A stretch of 64,000 bases of DNA from Strigamia acuminata (taxonomy: Eukaryota; Arthropoda; Chilopoda; Geophilomorpha; Linotaeniidae). A program made the translations under genes and the position numbers. How positions within the stretch are numbered: position 1 is the stretch's first letter; every line of letters begins with the position of its first letter. The notes beneath the pieces were generated by a model that was given only the letters and a program-made list of their open reading frames with translations, was not told the DNA's origin and made no database searches. The stretch is taken from positions 124,001 through 188,000 of the forward strand of contig CASHSZ010000135.1 in the NCBI GenBank assembly GCA_949358305.1. Reading direction: 5' to 3'. Of the stretch, positions 32,001 to 44,900 are shown one piece after another.

Positions 32001-35000
32001 TCTATTCTCCCAAATCATCAGTTGGATGTTTCTAAAACTTACATTGGAGCCTTCTACTAAGGTTTAAACACTATTTCTGAACATTCAGAGACATTGGTCT
32101 TGTGGTGTTTGTGCTAAGTCAACTGTGATGAGATCAAAAGTCTATTCTCCCAAATCATCGGTTGGATGTTTCTAAAACTTACATTGGAGCCTTCTACTAA
32201 GGTTTAAACACTATTTCTGAACATTCAGAGACATTGGTCTTGTGGTGTTTGTGCTAAGTCAACTGCGATGTGAAATAAGCTCAAAATTTTTTTTTCAAAA
32301 TTTATTGCTTGGGTGTTGCTAAAACTTACATTGAAGGCTTCTACTAAGGTTTAAACACTATTTCTAAACATTCAGAGACATTGGTCTTGTGGTGTTTGTG
32401 CTAAGTCAACTGTGATGAGATCAAAAGTCTATTCTCCCAAATCATCGGTTGGATGTTTCTAAAACTTACATTGGAGCCTTCTACTAAGGTTTAAACACTA
32501 TTTCTGAACATTCAGAGACATTGGTCTTATGGTGTTTGTGCTAAGTCAACTGTGATGAGATCAAAAGTCTATTCTCCCAAATCATCGGTTGAATGTTTCT
32601 AAAACTTACATTGGAGCCTTCTACTAAGGTTTAAACACTATTTCTGAACATTCAGAGACATTGGTCTTGTGGTGTTTGTGCTAAGTCAACTGCGATGTAA
32701 AATGAGCTCAAAATTTTTTTTTCAAAATTTATTGCTTGGGTGTTTTTAAAACTTATATTGAAGGCTTCTACTAAGGTTTAAACACTATTTCTGAACATTC
32801 AGAGACATTGGTCTTGTGGTGTTTATGCTAAGTCAACTGTGATGAGATCAAAAGTCTATTCTCCCAAATCATCGGTTGGATGTTTCTAAAACTTACATTG
32901 GAGCCTTCTACTAAGGTTTAAACACTATTTCTGAACATTCAGAGACATTGGTCTTGTGATGTTTGTGCTAAGTCAACTGTGATGAGATCAAAAGTCTATT
33001 CTCCCAAATCATCAGTTGGATGTTTCTAAAACTTACATTGGAGCCTTCTACTAAGGTTTAAACACTATTTCTGAACATTCAGAGACATTGGTCTTGTGGT
33101 GTTTATGCTAAGTCAACTGTGATGAGATCAAAAGTCTATTCTCCCAAATCATCGGTTGGATGTTTCTAAAACTTACATTGGAGCCTTCTACTAAGGTTTA
33201 AACACTATTTCTGAACATTCAGAGACATTGGTCTTGTGGTGTTTGTGCTAAGTCAACTGTGATGAGATCAAAAGTCTATTCTTCCAAATCATTGGTTGGA
33301 TGTTTCTAAAACTTACATTGGAGCCTTCTACTAAGGTTTAAACACTATTTCTGAATATTCAGAGACATTGGTCTTGTGGTGTTTGTGCTAAGTCAACTGT
33401 GATGAGATCAAAAGTCTATTCTCCCAAATCATCGGTTGAATGTTTCTAAAACTTACATTGGAGCCTTCTACTAAGGTTTAAACACTATTTCTGAACATTC
33501 AGAGACATTGGTCTTGTGGTGTTTGTGCTAAGTCAACTGCGATGTGAAATGAGCTCAAAATTTTTTTTTCAAAATTTATTGCTTGGGTGTTGCTAAAACT
33601 TATATTGAAGGCTTCTACTAAGGTTTAAACACTATTTCTGAACATTCAGAGACATTGGTCTTGTGGTGTTTGTGCTAAGTCAACTGCGATGTGAAATGAG
33701 CTCAAAATTTTTTTTTCAAAATTTAATGCTTGGGTGTTGCTAAAACTTACATTGAAGGCTTCTACTAAGGTTTAAACACTATTTCTGAACATTCAGAGAC
33801 ATTGGTCTTATGGTGTTTGTGCTAAGTCAACTGTGATGAGATCAAAAGTCTATTCTCCCAAATCATCGGTTGGATGTTTCTAAAACTTACATTGGAGCCT
33901 TCTACTAAGGTTTAAACACTATTTCTGAACATTCAGAGACATTGGTCTTGTGGTGTTTGTGCTAAGTCAACTGTGATGAGATCAAAAGTCTATTCTCCCA
34001 AATCATTGGTTGGATGTTTCTAAAACTTACATTGGAGCCTTCTACTAAGGTTTAAACACTATTTCTGAACATTCAGAGACATTGGTCTTGTGGTGTTTGT
34101 GCTAAGTCAACTGTGATGAGATCAAAAGTCTATTCTCCCAAATCATCGGTTGAATGTTTCTAAAACTTACATTGGAGCCTTCTACTAAGGTTTAAACACT
34201 ATTTCTGAACATTCAGAGACATTGGTCTTGTGGTGTTTGTGCTAAGTCAACTGCGATGTGAAATAAGCTCAAAATTTTTTTTTCAAAATTTATTGCTTGG
34301 GTGTTGCTAAAACTTACATTGAAGGCTTCTACTAAGGTTTAAACACTATTTCTAAACATTCAGAGACATTGGTCTTGTGGTGTTTGTGCTAAGTCAACTG
34401 TGATGAGATCAAAAGTCTATTCTCCCAAATCATCGGTTGGATGTTTCTAAAACTTACATTGGAGCCTTCTACTAAGGTTTAAACACTATTTCTGAACATT
34501 CAGAGACATTGGACTTGTGGTGTTTGTGCTAAGTCAACTGCGATGTGAAATGAGCTCAAAATTTTTTTTTCAAAATTTATTGCTTGGGTGTTGCTAAAAC
34601 TTATATTGAAGGCTTCTACTAAGGTTTAAACACTATTTCTGAACATTCAGAGACATTGGTCTTGTGGTGTTTGTGCTAAGTCAACTGCGATGTGAAATGA
34701 GCTCAAAATTTTTTTTTCAAAATTTAATGCTTGGGTGTTGCTAAAACTTACATTGAAGGCTTCTACTAAGGTTTAAACACTATTTCTGAACATTCAGAGA
34801 CATTGGTCTTGTGGTGTTTGTGCTAAGTCAACTGTGATGAGATCAAAAGTCTATTCTCCCAAATCATCGGTTGGATGTTTCTAAAACTTACATTGGAGCT
34901 TTCTACTAAGGTTTAAACACTATTTCTGAACATTCAGAGACATTGGTCTTATGGTGTTTGTGCTAAGTCAACTGTGATGAGATCAAAAGTCTATTCTCCC

Positions 35001-38000
35001 AAATCATCGGTTGGATGTTTCTAAAACTTACATTGGAGCCTTCTACTAAGGTTTAAACACTATTTCTGAACATTCAGAGACATTGGTCTTGTGGTGTTTG
35101 TGCTAAGTCAACTGCGATGTAAAATGAGCTCAAAATTTTTTTTTCAAAATTTATTGCTTGGGTGTTTTTAAAACTTATATTGAAGGCTTCTACTAAGGTT
35201 TAAACACTATTTCTGAACATTCAGAGACATTGGTCTTGTGGTGTTTATGCTAAGTCAACTGTGATGAGATCAAAAGTCTATTCTCCCAAATCATCGGTTG
35301 GATGTTTCTAAAACTTACATTGGAGCCTTCTACTAAGGTTTAAACACTATTTCTGAACATTCAGAGACATTGGTCTTGTGGTGTTTGTGCTAAGTCAACT
35401 GCGATGTGAAATAAGCTCAAAATTTTTTTTTCAAAGTTTATTGCTTGGGTGTTGCTAAAACTTACATTGAAGGCTTCTACTAAGGTTTAAACACTATTTC
35501 TAAACATTCAGAGACATTGGTCTTGTGGTGTTTGTGCTAAGTCAACTGTGATGAGATCAAAAGTCTATTCTCCCAAATCATCAGTTGGATGTTTCTAAAA
35601 CTTACATTGGAGCCTTCTACTAAGGTTTAAACACTATTTCTGAACATTCAGAGACATTGGTCTTGTGGTGTTTGTGCTAAGTCAACTGTGATGAGATCAA
35701 AAGTCTATTCTCCCAAATCATCGGTTGGATGTTTCTAAAACTTACATTGGAGCCTTCTACTAAGGTTTAAACACTATTTCTGAACATTCAGAGACATTGG
35801 TCTTGTGGTGTTTGTGCTAAGTCAACTGCGATGTGAAATAAGCTCAAAATTTTTTTTTCAAAATTTATTGCTTGGGTGTTGCTAAAACTTACATTGAAGG
35901 CTTCTACTAAGGTTTAAACACTATTTCTAAACATTCAGAGACATTGGTCTTGTGGTGTTTGTGCTAAGTCAACTGTGATGAGATCAAAAGTCTATTCTCC
36001 CAAATCATCGGTTGGATGTTTCTAAAACTTACATTGGAGCCTTCTACTAAGGTTTAAACACTATTTCTGAACATTCAGAGACATTGGTCTTGTGGTGTTT
36101 GTGCTAAGTCAACTGTGATGAGATCAAAAGTCTATTCTTCCAAATCATTGGTTGGATGTTTCTAAAACTTACATTGAAGGCTTCTACTAAGGTTTAAACA
36201 CTATTTCTGAACATTCAGAGACATTGGTCTTGTGGTGTTTGTGCTAAGTCAACTGCGATGTGAAATGAGCTCAAAATTTTTTTTTCAAAATTTAATGCTT
36301 GGGTGTTGCTAAAACTTATATTGAAGGCTTCTACTAAGGTTTAAACACTATTTCTGAACATACAGAGACATTGGTCTTGTGGTGTTTGTGCTAAGTCAAC
36401 TGTGATGAGATCAAAAGTCTATTCTCCCAAATCATCGGTTGGATGTTTCTAAAACTTACATTGGAGCCTTCTACTAAGGTTTAAACACTATTTCTGAACA
36501 TTCAGAGACATTGGTCTTATGGTGTTTGTGCTAAGTCAACTGTGATGAGATCAAAAGTCTATTCTCCCAAATCATCGGTTGGATGTTTCTAAAACTTACA
36601 TTGGAGCCTTCTACTAAGGTTTAAACACTATTTCCGAACATTCAGAGACATTGGTCTTGTGGTGTTTGTGCTAAGTCAACTGTGATGAGATCAAAAGTCT
36701 ATTCTTCCAAATCATTGGTTGGATGTTTCTAAAACTTACATTGGAGCCTTCTACTAAGGTTTAAACACTATTTCTGAACATTCAGAGACATTGGTCTTGT
36801 GGTGTTTGTGCTAAGTCAACTGTGATGAGATCAAAAGTCTATTCTCCCAAATCATCGGTTGGATGTTTCTAAAACTTACATTGGAGCCTTCTACTAAGGT
36901 TTAAACACTATTTCTGAACATTCAGAGACATTGGACTTGTGGTGTTTGTGCTAAGTCAACTGCGATGTGAAATGAGCTCAAAATTTTTTTTTCAAAATTT
37001 ATTGCTTGGGTGTTGCTAAAACTTATATTGAAGGCTTCTACTAAGGTTTAAACACTATTTCTGAACATTCAGAGACATTGGTCTTGTGGTGTTTGTGCTA
37101 AGTCAACTGTGATGAGATCAAAAGTCTATTCTCCCAAATCATCGGTTGGATGTTTCTAAAACTTACATTGGAGCCTTCTACTAAGGTTTAAACACTATTT
37201 CTGAACATTCAGAGACATTGATCTTATGGTGTTTGTGCTAAGTCAACTGTGATGAGATCAAAAGTCTATTCTCCCAAATCATCGGTTGGATGTTTCTAAA
37301 ACTTACATTGGAGCCTTCTACTAAGGTTTAAACACTATTTCCGAACATTCAGAGACATTGGTCTTGTGGTGTTTGTGCTAAGTCAACTGCGATGTAAAAT
37401 GAGCTCAAAATTTTTTTTTCAAAATTTATTGCTTGGGTGTTTTTAAAACTTATATTGAAGGCTTCTACTAAGGTTTAAACACTATTTCTGAACATTCAGA
37501 GACATTGGTCTTGTGGTGTTTATGCTAAGTCAACTGTGATGAGATCAAAAGTCTATTCTCCCAAATCATCGGTTGGATGTTTCTAAAACTTACATTGGAG
37601 CCTTCTACTAAGGTTTAAACACTATTTCTGAACATTCAGAGACATTGGTCTTGTGGTGTTTGTGCTAAGTCAACTGCGATGTGAAATAAGCTCAAAATTT
37701 TTTTTTCAAAGTTTATTGCTTGGGTGTTGCTAAAACTTACATTGAAGGCTTCTACTAAGGTTTAAACACTATTTCTAAACATTCAGAGACATTGGTCTTG
37801 TGGTGTTTGTGCTAAGTCAACTGTGATGAGATCAAAAGTCTATTCTCCCAAATCATCAGTTGGATGTTTCTAAAACTTACATTGGAGCCTTCTACTAAGG
37901 TTTAAACACTATTTCTGAACATTCAGAGACATTGGTCTTGTGGTGTTTGTGCTAAGTCAACTGTGATGAGATCAAAAGTCTATTCTCCCAAATCATCGGT

Positions 38001-39070
38001 TGGATGTTTCTAAAACTTACATTGGAGCCTTCTACTAAGGTTTAAACACTATTTCTGAACATTCAGAGACATTGGTCTTGTGGTGTTTGTGCTAAGTCAA
38101 CTGCGATGTGAAATAAGCTCAAAATTTTTTTTTCAAAATTTATTGCTTGGGTGTTGCTAAAACTTACATTGAAGGCTTCTACTAAGGTTTAAACACTATT
38201 TCTAAACATTCAGAGACATTGGTCTTGTGGTGTTTGTGCTAAGTCAACTGTGATGAGATCAAAAGTCTATTCTCCCAAATCATCGGTTGGATGTTTCTAA
38301 AACTTACATTGGAGCCTTCTACTAAGGTTTAAACACTATTTCTGAACATTCAGAGACATTGGTCTTATGGTGTTTGTGCTAAGTCAACTGTGATGAGATC
38401 AAAAGTCTATTCTCCCAAATCATCGGTTGAATGTTTCTAAAACTTACATTGGAGCCTTCTACTAAGGTTTAAACACTATTTCTGAACATTCAGAGACATT
38501 GGTCTTGTGGTGTTTGTGCTAAGTCAACTGCGATGTAAAATGAGCTCAAAATTTTTTTTTCAAAATTTATTGCTTGGGTGTTTTTAAAACTTATATTGAA
38601 GGCTTCTACTAAGGTTTAAACACTATTTCTGAACATTCAGAGACATTGGTCTTGTGGTGTTTATGCTAAGTCAACTGTGATGAGATCAAAAGTCTATTCT
38701 CCCAAATCATCGGTTGGATGTTTCTAAAACTTACATTGGAGCCTTCTACTAAGGTTTAAACACTATTTCTGAACATTCAGAGACATTGGTCTTGTGATGT
38801 TTGTGCTAAGTCAACTGTGATGAGATCAAAAGTCTATTCTCCCAAATCATCAGTTGGATGTTTCTAAAACTTACATTGGAGCCTTCTACTAAGGTTTAAA
38901 CACTATTTCTGAACATTCAGAGACATTGGTCTTGTGGTGTTTATGCTAAGTCAACTGTGATGAGATCAAAAGTCTATTCTCCCAAATCATCGGTTGGATG
39001 TTTCTAAAACTTACATTGGAGCCTTCTACTAAGGTTTAAACACTATTTCTGAACATTCAGAGACATTGGT
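27450..39070. repeat. Adjacent duplication of about 5.8 kb (offset 5,977, then 5,838 bp)
   Basis: About 27450-33230 is repeated at about 33430-39070. Anchors at offset 5,977 are agctttctac (28920 and 34897), gtcttatgg (27828 and 33805) and gcgatgtaaa (29137 and 35114). After one class C monomer is missing from the second copy near 36364, the offset becomes 5,838, seen with tgatcttatg (31381 and 37219) and gcgatgtaaa (31551 and 37389; 32692 and 38530). The 139-bp change in offset equals exactly one class C unit. Confidence 0.8.
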
Positions 39071-41910
39071 CTTGTGATGTTTGTGCTAAGTCAACTGTGA
39101 TGAGATCAAAAGTCTATTCTCCCAAATCATCAGTTGGATGTTTCTAAAACTTACATTGGAGCCTTCTACTAAGGTTTAAACACTATTTCTGAACATTCAG
39201 AGACATTGGTCTTGTGGTGTTTGTGCTAAGTCAACTGCGATGTGAAATGAGCTCAAAATTTTTTTTTCAAAATTTAATGCTTGGGTGTTGCTAAAACTTA
39301 TATTGAAGGCTTCTACTAAGGTTTAAACACTATTTCTGAACATACAGAGACATTGGACTTGTGGTGTTTGTGCTAAGTAACTGTGATGAGATCAAAAGTC
39401 TATTCTCCCAAATCATTGCTTGGATGTTGCTAAAACTTACATTGAAGGCTTCTACTAAGGTTTAAACACTATTTCTGAACATTCAGAGACATTGGTCTTG
39501 TGGTGTTTGTGCTAAGTCAACTGTGATGAGATCAAAAGTCTATTCTCCCAAATCATCGGTTGGATGTTTCTAAAACTTACATTGGAGCCTTCTACTAAGG
39601 TTTAAACACTATTTCTGAACATTCAGAGACATTGGTCTTATGGTGTTTGTGCTAAGTCAACTGTGATGAGATCAAAAGTCTATTCTCCCAAATCATCGGT
39701 TGGATGTTTCTAAAACTTACATTGGAGCCTTCTACTAAGGTTTAAACACTATTTCCGAACATTCAGAGACATTGGTCTTGTGGTGTTTGTGCTAAGTCAA
39801 CTGTGATGAGATCAAAAGTCTATTCTTCCAAATCATTGGTTGGATGTTTCTAAAACTTACATTGGAGCCTTCTACTAAGGTTTAAACACTATTTCTGAAC
39901 ATTCAGAGACATTGGTCTTGTGGTGTTTGTGCTAAGTCAACTGTGATGAGATCAAAAGTCTATTCTCCCAAATCATCGGTTGGATGTTTCTAAAACTTAC
40001 ATTGGAGCCTTCTACTAAGGTTTAAACACTATTTCTGAACATTCAGAGACATTGGACTTGTGGTGTTTGTGCTAAGTCAACTGCGATGTGAAATGAGCTC
40101 AAAATTTTTTTTTCAAAATTTATTGCTTGGGTGTTGCTAAAACTTATATTGAAGGCTTCTACTAAGGTTTAAACACTATTTCTGAACATTCAGAGACATT
40201 GGTCTTGTGGTGTTTGTGCTAAGTCAACTGTGATGAGATCAAAAGTCTATTCTCCCAAATCATCGGTTGGATGTTTCTAAAACTTACATTGGAGCCTTCT
40301 ACTAAGGTTTAAACACTATTTCTGAACATTCAGAGACATTGATCTTATGGTGTTTGTGCTAAGTCAACTGTGATGAGATCAAAAGTCTATTCTCCCAAAT
40401 CATCGGTTGGATGTTTCTAAAACTTACATTGGAGCCTTCTACTAAGGTTTAAACACTATTTCCGAACATTCAGAGACATTGGTCTTGTGGTGTTTGTGCT
40501 AAGTCAACTGCGATGTAAAATGAGCTCAAAATTTTTTTTTCAAAATTTATTGCTTGGGTGTTTTTAAAACTTATATTGAAGGCTTCTACTAAGGTTTAAA
40601 CACTATTTCTGAACATTCAGAGACATTGGTCTTGTGGTGTTTATGCTAAGTCAACTGTGATGAGATCAAAAGTCTATTCTCCCAAATCATCGGTTGGATG
40701 TTTCTAAAACTTACATTGGAGCCTTCTACTAAGGTTTAAACACTATTTCTGAACATTCAGAGACATTGGTCTTGTGGTGTTTGTGCTAAGTCAACTGCGA
40801 TGTGAAATAAGCTCAAAATTTTTTTTTCAAAGTTTATTGCTTGGGTGTTGCTAAAACTTACATTGAAGGCTTCTACTAAGGTTTAAACACTATTTCTAAA
40901 CATTCAGAGACATTGGTCTTGTGGTGTTTGTGCTAAGTCAACTGTGATGAGATCAAAAGTCTATTCTCCCAAATCATCAGTTGGATGTTTCTAAAACTTA
41001 CATTGGAGCCTTCTACTAAGGTTTAAACACTATTTCTGAACATTCAGAGACATTGGTCTTGTGGTGTTTGTGCTAAGTCAACTGTGATGAGATCAAAAGT
41101 CTATTCTCCCAAATCATCGGTTGGATGTTTCTAAAACTTACATTGGAGCCTTCTACTAAGGTTTAAACACTATTTCTGAACATTCAGAGACATTGGTCTT
41201 GTGGTGTTTGTGCTAAGTCAACTGCGATGTGAAATAAGCTCAAAATTTTTTTTTCAAAATTTATTGCTTGGGTGTTGCTAAAACTTACATTGAAGGCTTC
41301 TACTAAGGTTTAAACACTATTTCTAAACATTCAGAGACATTGGTCTTGTGGTGTTTGTGCTAAGTCAACTGTGATGAGATCAAAAGTCTATTCTCCCAAA
41401 TCATCGGTTGGATGTTTCTAAAACTTACATTGGAGCCTTCTACTAAGGTTTAAACACTATTTCTGAACATTCAGAGACATTGGTCTTATGGTGTTTGTGC
41501 TAAGTCAACTGTGATGAGATCAAAAGTCTATTCTCCCAAATCATCGGTTGAATGTTTCTAAAACTTACATTGGAGCCTTCTACTAAGGTTTAAACACTAT
41601 TTCTGAACATTCAGAGACATTGGTCTTGTGGTGTTTGTGCTAAGTCAACTGCGATGTAAAATGAGCTCAAAATTTTTTTTTCAAAATTTATTGCTTGGGT
41701 GTTTTTAAAACTTATATTGAAGGCTTCTACTAAGGTTTAAACACTATTTCTGAACATTCAGAGACATTGGTCTTGTGGTGTTTATGCTAAGTCAACTGTG
41801 ATGAGATCAAAAGTCTATTCTCCCAAATCATCGGTTGGATGTTTCTAAAACTTACATTGGAGCCTTCTACTAAGGTTTAAACACTATTTCTGAACATTCA
41901 GAGACATTGG
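36370..41910. repeat. Further duplication of about 2.4 kb, offset 3,121 bp
   Basis: About 36370-38790 recurs at 39490-41910. Anchors are tgatcttatg (37219 and 40340) and gcgatgtaaa (37389 and 40510; 38530 and 41651), all 3,121 bp apart. It shares its first copy with the 5.8-kb duplication, so this region was amplified at least twice. Confidence 0.75.
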
Positions 41911-44900
41911 TCTTGTGGTGTTTGTGCTAAGTCAACTGCGATGTGAAATAAGCTCAAAATTTTTTTTTCAAAGTTTATTGCTTGGGTGTTGCTAAAACTT
42001 ACATTGAAGGCTTCTACTAAGGTTTAAACACTATTTCTAAACATTCAGAGACATTGGTCTTGTGGTGTTTGTGCTAAGTCAACTGTGATGAGATCAAAAG
42101 TCTATTCTCCCAAATCATCAGTTGGATGTTTCTAAAACTTACATTGGAGCCTTCTACTAAGGTTTAAACACTATTTCTGAACATTCAGAGACATTGGTCT
42201 TGTGGTGTTTGTGCTAAGTCAACTGTGATGAGATCAAAAGTCTATTCTCCCAAATCATCGGTTGGATGTTTCTAAAACTTACATTGGAGCCTTCTACTAA
42301 GGTTTAAACACTATTTCTGAACATTCAGAGACATTGGTCTTGTGGTGTTTGTGCTAAGTCAACTGCGATGTGAAATAAGCTCAAAATTTTTTTTTCAAAA
42401 TTTATTGCTTGGGTGTTGCTAAAACTTACATTGAAGGCTTCTACTAAGGTTTAAACACTATTTCTAAACATTCAGAGACATTGGTCTTGTGGTGTTTGTG
42501 CTAAGTCAACTGTGATGAGATCAAAAGTCTATTCTCCCAAATCATCAGTTGGATGTTTCTAAAACTTACATTGGAGCCTTCTACTAAGGTTTAAACACTA
42601 TTTCTGAACATTCAGAGACATTGGTCTTGTGGTGTTTGTGCTAAGTCAACTGTGATGAGATCAAAAGTCTATTCTCCCAAATCATCGGTTGGATGTTTCT
42701 AAAACTTACATTGGAGCCTTCTACTAAGGTTTAAACACTATTTCTGAACATTCAGAGACATTGGTCTTGTGGTGTTTGTGCTAAGTCAACTGCGATGTGA
42801 AATAAGCTCAAAATTTTTTTTTCAAAATTTATTGCTTGGGTGTTGCTAAAACTTACATTGAAGGCTTCTACTAAGGTTTAAACACTATTTCTAAACATTC
42901 AGAGACATTGGTCTTGTGGTGTTTGTGCTAAGTCAACTGTGATGAGATCAAAAGTCTATTCTCCCAAATCATCGGTTGGATGTTTCTAAAACTTACATTG
43001 GAGCCTTCTACTAAGGTTTAAACACTATTTCTGAACATTCAGAGACATTGGTCTTGTGGTGTTTGTGCTAAGTCAACTGTGATGAGATCAAAAGTCTATT
43101 CTTCCAAATCATTGGTTGGATGTTTCTAAAACTTACATTGAAGGCTTCTACTAAGGTTTAAACACTATTTCTGAACATTCAGAGACATTGGTCTTGTGGT
43201 GTTTGTGCTAAGTCAACTGCGATGTGAAATGAGCTCAAAATTTTTTTTTCAAAATTTAATGCTTGGGTGTTGCTAAAACTTATATTGAAGGCTTCTACTA
43301 AGGTTTAAACACTATTTCTGAACATACAGAGACATTGGACTTGTGGTGTTTGTGCTAAGTAACTGTGATGAGATCAAAAGTCTATTCTCCCAAATCATTG
43401 CTTGGATGTTGCTAAAACTTACATTGAAGGCTTCTACTAAGGTTTAAACACTATTTCTGAACATTCAGAGACATTGGTCTTGTGGTGTTTGTGCTAAGTC
43501 AACTGTGATGAGATCAAAAGTCTATTCTCCCAAATCATCGGTTGGATGTTTCTAAAACTTACATTGGAGCCTTCTACTAAGGTTTAAACACTATTTCTGA
43601 ACATTCAGAGACATTGGTCTTATGGTGTTTGTGCTAAGTCAACTGTGATGAGATCAAAAGTCTATTCTCCCAAATCATCGGTTGGATGTTTCTAAAACTT
43701 ACATTGGAGCCTTCTACTAAGGTTTAAACACTATTTCCGAACATTCAGAGACATTGGTCTTGTGGTGTTTGTGCTAAGTCAACTGTGATGAGATCAAAAG
43801 TCTATTCTTCCAAATCATTGGTTGGATGTTTCTAAAACTTACATTGGAGCCTTCTACTAAGGTTTAAACACTATTTCTGAACATTCAGAGACATTGGTCT
43901 TGTGGTGTTTGTGCTAAGTCAACTGTGATGAGATCAAAAGTCTATTCTCCCAAATCATCGGTTGGATGTTTCTAAAACTTACATTGGAGCCTTCTACTAA
44001 GGTTTAAACACTATTTCTGAACATTCAGAGACATTGGTCTTGTGGTGTTTGTGCTAAGTCAACTGCGATGTGAAATAAGCTCAAAATTTTTTTTTCAAAG
44101 TTTATTGCTTGGGTGTTGCTAAAACTTACATTGAAGGCTTCTACTAAGGTTTAAACACTATTTCTAAACATTCAGAGACATTGGTCTTGTGGTGTTTGTG
44201 CTAAGTCAACTGTGATGAGATCAAAAGTCTATTCTCCCAAATCATCAGTTGGATGTTTCTAAAACTTACATTGGAGCCTTCTACTAAGGTTTAAACACTA
44301 TTTCTGAACATTCAGAGACATTGGTCTTGTGGTGTTTGTGCTAAGTCAACTGTGATGAGATCAAAAGTCTATTCTCCCAAATCATCGGTTGGATGTTTCT
44401 AAAACTTACATTGGAGCCTTCTACTAAGGTTTAAACACTATTTCTGAACATTCAGAGACATTGGTCTTGTGGTGTTTGTGCTAAGTCAACTGCGATGTGA
44501 AATAAGCTCAAAATTTTTTTTTCAAAATTTATTGCTTGGGTGTTGCTAAAACTTACATTGAAGGCTTCTACTAAGGTTTAAACACTATTTCTAAACATTC
44601 AGAGACATTGGTCTTGTGGTGTTTGTGCTAAGTCAACTGTGATGAGATCAAAAGTCTATTCTCCCAAATCATCGGTTGGATGTTTCTAAAACTTACATTG
44701 GAGCCTTCTACTAAGGTTTAAACACTATTTCTGAACATTCAGAGACATTGGTCTTATGGTGTTTGTGCTAAGTCAACTGTGATGAGATCAAAAGTCTATT
44801 CTCCCAAATCATCGGTTGAATGTTTCTAAAACTTACATTGGAGCCTTCTACTAAGGTTTAAACACTATTTCTGAACATTCAGAGACATTGGTCTTGTGGT

